Positions 22,801-24,383 of a stretch of 24,383 bases of DNA are shown piece after piece. This DNA comes from an uncultured Faecalibacterium sp. Lineage in GTDB: Bacteria; Bacillota; Clostridia; Oscillospirales; Ruminococcaceae. The first letter of the stretch is position 1, and each line of letters opens with the position of its first letter. The stretch is taken from positions 1 to 24,383 of the forward strand of contig CALDNF010000094.1 of the NCBI GenBank assembly GCA_937917475.1, read 5' to 3'. The notes under the pieces were generated by a model, which saw nothing but the letters and a program-made list of their open reading frames with translations, was not told where the DNA came from and did no database searches. A program made the translations under genes and the position numbers.

Positions 22801-23345
22801 AGGATGCGCATAAGCTGGACAACAGTCATGTCTGCATCGTGTGCACCATTGTGAAAAACCGGCTGATGACCACAAAATCCAACACCATGATGGCGTTTAC
22901 CAGCGTCGAGGATCTGACCGGTACTATGGAAGTGATCGTGTTCCCAAGAGTTCTGGATGCGTTCCGGGATGCTTTGCATGAAAATGCAGTCGTTGTGATC
23001 GAGGGGCGGCTGTCGGTGCGTGAAGACGAACCGGCCAAACTGATGGCAGAAACGATCTCGCCCATAGAAGGCTATGACCCCAAGCGTCCTCAGGCGAACC
23101 GTCCGAACCTGATGCGGGATGCGGCCAAGCGGCTTTATGTCCGTCTTCCGTCCCGCAGCTGTCCGCAATACGCCAAGGTCATAAACCTGCTCGAGATCTT
23201 TGATGGGGATATGCCGGTCATCTTTTATCTGGAAGATACCAAGCAAAAGCTTGCCGCTCCCCGCAGACTGTATACTTCAGGCCATCCGCTCTTCTTTCAG
23301 GAGCTGGAAAGACTGGTGGGCAAACAGAACGTTGCAACAAAATGA
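19830..23345 (+). CDS. dnaE: DNA polymerase III alpha subunit, DnaE type, TTG start
   Basis: Replicative C-family DNA polymerase of 1171 residues, close to E. coli DnaE (1160). An N-terminal PHP domain (FVHLHIHTEYSLLDG at 14-28) is followed by the polymerase core with GPGRGSGAGS (365-374) and the acidic catalytic motif PDFDVDF (406-412). Then come finger and helix-hairpin-helix regions with HASTHAAGVVI and LYRPGPMDSIP, and an OB-fold near the C-terminus. There is no inserted exonuclease, which separates it from PolC. The start is taken as TTG 19830 because AAAGGAGG at 19815-19822 is ideally placed; the first ATG (19857) has no such site. TTG overlaps the whiA stop (TTGA), so translation is coupled. 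In Bacillota DnaE usually works beside PolC. Confidence 0.96.
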   Translation: MTEISENNRMGRDFVHLHIHTEYSLLDGACRIDQLMDRVKECGQTAIACTDHGVMYGCVQFYKAAKKAGIKPIIGCEVYVATRTRFDKVNKIDGNNHLILLCKNETGYKNLIKMVSAAFVEGFYSKPRVDKQLLEQYHEGLICLSACLAGEVPQAILAGDYDRAKSAALWYRDLFGEGNYYIELQDHGLEEDSIVLPQLIKLARETGIPMAATNDSHYLRKEDAKMQSILLCIQTGKTIQDADRMEFQTDEFYVKTTDEMYDLFSMVPEVCENTQKIADQCNFDFEFGHTKIPYYKAPGGMDNQEYFEKLCWDGLERRYGPDVPQANKDRLSYEIGVVKSMGYTNYYLIVWDYINYAKSQGIPVGPGRGSGAGSIAAYCVGITDIDPIRYNLIFERFLNPERVSMPDFDVDFCYERRQEVIDYVNRKYGADHVAQIVTFGTMAARNAIRDVGRVMGIPYQNVDVVAKQVPMELKMTLKRALEVSPELKRMYDSDPQVKELIDTASKVEGMPRHASTHAAGVVITPEPTDYYLPLATNDGLPVTQFNMTEIEELGLLKMDFLGLRTLTVIRDAETAIQKKNPEFSIQKLDYDDAETYKMLGQGETEGVFQLESSGMKQVLMGLQPQNLEDVIALISLYRPGPMDSIPTYLRNRHEPDKISYKTPQLAHILDVTNGCIVYQEQVMQIFRELAGFSFGQADNVRRAMSKKKHAVMEAEREHFVHGCTEPGHECPGCVANGISEKVANEIYDEMSSFASYAFNKSHAACYAYVAFQTAYLKCHYPSEFMAALLTSVLDNTDKVIEYSGECARLGIKVLPPDINVSNGGFTADANGQIRFGLNAVKNVGRNLIEQVVEERKEKPYTSLYDFCKRLRGNEMNRRAVECLIKAGAFDGFGYNRHSLVEAVEGVLKSVESDARRNLEGQLDLFSVMNGGGQSTAEDTYEIRTLSEYTHTELLQQEKEVSGLYLSGHPLDAYREQSARFASHTIKDLTGEDAHKLDNSHVCIVCTIVKNRLMTTKSNTMMAFTSVEDLTGTMEVIVFPRVLDAFRDALHENAVVVIEGRLSVREDEPAKLMAETISPIEGYDPKRPQANRPNLMRDAAKRLYVRLPSRSCPQYAKVINLLEIFDGDMPVIFYLEDTKQKLAAPRRLYTSGHPLFFQELERLVGKQNVATK

Positions 23346-23389
23346 CATTTCTGTGCACCAATCGAGCAAGATTCTTGGAAGATAAATAG

Positions 23390-23418
23390 TTGGAATCGGA
23401 GCCTGAATGTGGTATAAT
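23390..23418 (+). promoter_or_regulatory. Sigma-A promoter of pfkA with extended -10
   Basis: TTGGAA at 23390-23395, 17 bases, perfect TATAAT at 23413-23418, with TGG directly before it (extended -10). Predicted start near 23425 gives a leader of about 100 bases. The leader holds a small hairpin, TCAAAG/CTTTGA, and GATCAG/CTGATC repeats. No known riboswitch was recognised. Confidence 0.75.
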
Positions 23419-23527
23419 TGTTAAAGGCAAATCAAAGTATCTTTGAGCTTTGGATCAGTTGGGATCAATGGAGAAGGGGATACTGGCTGATCGGTAAATG
23501 AAGAAACAATTGGAGGGAATCTCTCGT

Positions 23528-24383
23528 ATGGAAAAGCAAATCAAAACGATCGGCGTTCTGACCAGCGGCGGTGATGCCCCCGGTATGAACGCAGCAGTCC
23601 GTGCCGTGGTTCGTACCGGTCTGCACAAGGGCTACCGGATGATCGGTATTCAGCGTGGTTACAACGGCCTGCTGAATGGTGAATGTTTTGAAATGAACCT
23701 GCGTAGTGTCTCGAACATCATTCAGGCTGGCGGCACCATCCTGTATACTGCCCGCTGTCTGGAGTTTAAAACCAAAGAAGGTCAGGACAAGGGCGCAGCC
23801 AAATGCCGTGAGCTTGGCATTGATGCGCTGGTGGTTATTGGCGGCGACGGCTCCTACCGTGGTGCCCGTGAACTGGCTCACCGGGGAATTCCGATGATCG
23901 GCCTGCCCGGTACCATCGACAATGATATTGCCTGTACCGATTACACCATCGGTTACGATACCGCAATGAACACCGCACTGGAAATGATCGACAAGCTGCG
24001 TGATACCACCCAGAGCCATGACCGCTGCAGCGTTGTTGAGGTCATGGGCCGCAACGCCGGTTACATTGCTCTGAACGTTGCCATCGCCGCGGGTGCTATG
24101 GCTGTGCTGCTGCCGGAGAAGGAATTCGATATGCAGCACGACATCCTGGATAAGATCGTTGAGACCCAGCGTACCGGTAAGCGTCATTTTATCGTTATTG
24201 TTGCTGAAGGCGTCGGTCACTCTCAGGAGATTGCCAACGAGATTCAGGCACGCACCGGCATCGACACGCGTGCTACCATTCTGGGTCATGTTCAGCGCGG
24301 CGGCTCTCCCACTCTGCGGGATCGTGTCAATGCTTCTGCTATGGGTTATCACGCTGTCTGCCTGCTGGAGCAGGGTAAGTACA
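23528..24383 (+). CDS. pfkA: ATP-dependent 6-phosphofructokinase (3' end outside window)
   Basis: Glycolytic enzyme that phosphorylates fructose 6-phosphate to fructose 1,6-bisphosphate using ATP. About 285 residues are visible of a usual ~320, and the frame runs off the window. Features are the N-terminal GVLTSGGDAPGMNAAVRAVV, the ATP-site GGDGSYRGA, the catalytic GTIDNDI loop (PGTIDNDIACTDYTIGYDTA), VEVMGRNAGYIAL, the AEGVGHS loop and the GHVQRGGSPTLRDR signature. GGDGS is the ATP-type rather than pyrophosphate-type version. The start is ATG 23528 with GGAGGG ten bases upstream; an in-frame ATG at 23498 has no ribosome site. It has its own promoter and is likely a separate unit from dnaE. 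Confidence 0.97.
   Translation, partial: MEKQIKTIGVLTSGGDAPGMNAAVRAVVRTGLHKGYRMIGIQRGYNGLLNGECFEMNLRSVSNIIQAGGTILYTARCLEFKTKEGQDKGAAKCRELGIDALVVIGGDGSYRGARELAHRGIPMIGLPGTIDNDIACTDYTIGYDTAMNTALEMIDKLRDTTQSHDRCSVVEVMGRNAGYIALNVAIAAGAMAVLLPEKEFDMQHDILDKIVETQRTGKRHFIVIVAEGVGHSQEIANEIQARTGIDTRATILGHVQRGGSPTLRDRVNASAMGYHAVCLLEQGKY

Noticed and set aside
23498..23527. In-frame ATG ten codons upstream of pfkA
   Set aside because: No ribosome site precedes it, and the extra residues would translate the pfkA ribosome site itself.
1..24383. Insertion sequences, prophage, CRISPR arrays, tRNA or rRNA genes
   Set aside because: I looked for transposase- or integrase-like products, direct-repeat/spacer patterns and tRNA-like folds, and saw none.

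Overview
The window looks like a chromosome segment of a moderately GC-rich Bacillota (Clostridia, Oscillospirales). The best fit is Faecalibacterium or a close relative such as Gemmiger or Subdoligranulum. This rests on AGGAGG ribosome sites, TTGNNN-17-TATAAT promoters, the tig-clpP-clpX and hprK-murB-rapZ-whiA gene orders, a fused SecDF, NrdR, and strong avoidance of TTA/CTA/TCA codons in housekeeping genes. The genus call is inference. No mobile elements, tRNA or rRNA genes or CRISPR arrays were seen, and no gene-free stretch exceeds 300 bases.

Layout. (1) 1-2890, plus strand: the 3' end of tig, then clpP and clpX, which handle protein folding and ATP-dependent proteolysis; a strong terminator closes the block. 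(2) 2901-7344, plus strand: a class I-fold PLP aminotransferase with its own promoter and terminator, then fused secDF and nrdR, ending in a bidirectional terminator. (3) 7355-11738: a spore-germination-type locus. DUF421 and DUF4363 genes (minus) diverge from a gerA-gerB-gerC-like operon (plus). Genes on both arms overlap by ATGA, and the 76-bp gap carries a match to a forespore sigma-G promoter. (4) 11692-15741, minus strand: a phosphate operon, Na/Pi cotransporter - response regulator - histidine kinase, chained by ATGA overlaps. It has phased TTTACAT Pho-box repeats upstream and a terminator that lies inside the 3' end of gerC. (5) 15777-23345, plus strand: a 34-residue membrane peptide gene, then hprK-murB-rapZ, a strong hairpin, and whiA-dnaE, where dnaE starts at a TTG overlapping the whiA stop. 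(6) 23390-24383: promoter, leader and most of pfkA, running off the window.

How it fits together: regions 1, 2, 5 and 6 are core functions (proteolysis, secretion, deoxynucleotide control, carbon-source sensing, wall synthesis, replication, glycolysis). Region 4 is an apparently self-regulated phosphate uptake unit. Region 3 is the accessory part and the most interesting. It looks like a compact, somewhat reduced germinant-receptor locus with weaker codon bias than its neighbours, in a genome whose likely relatives are regarded as non-spore-forming.
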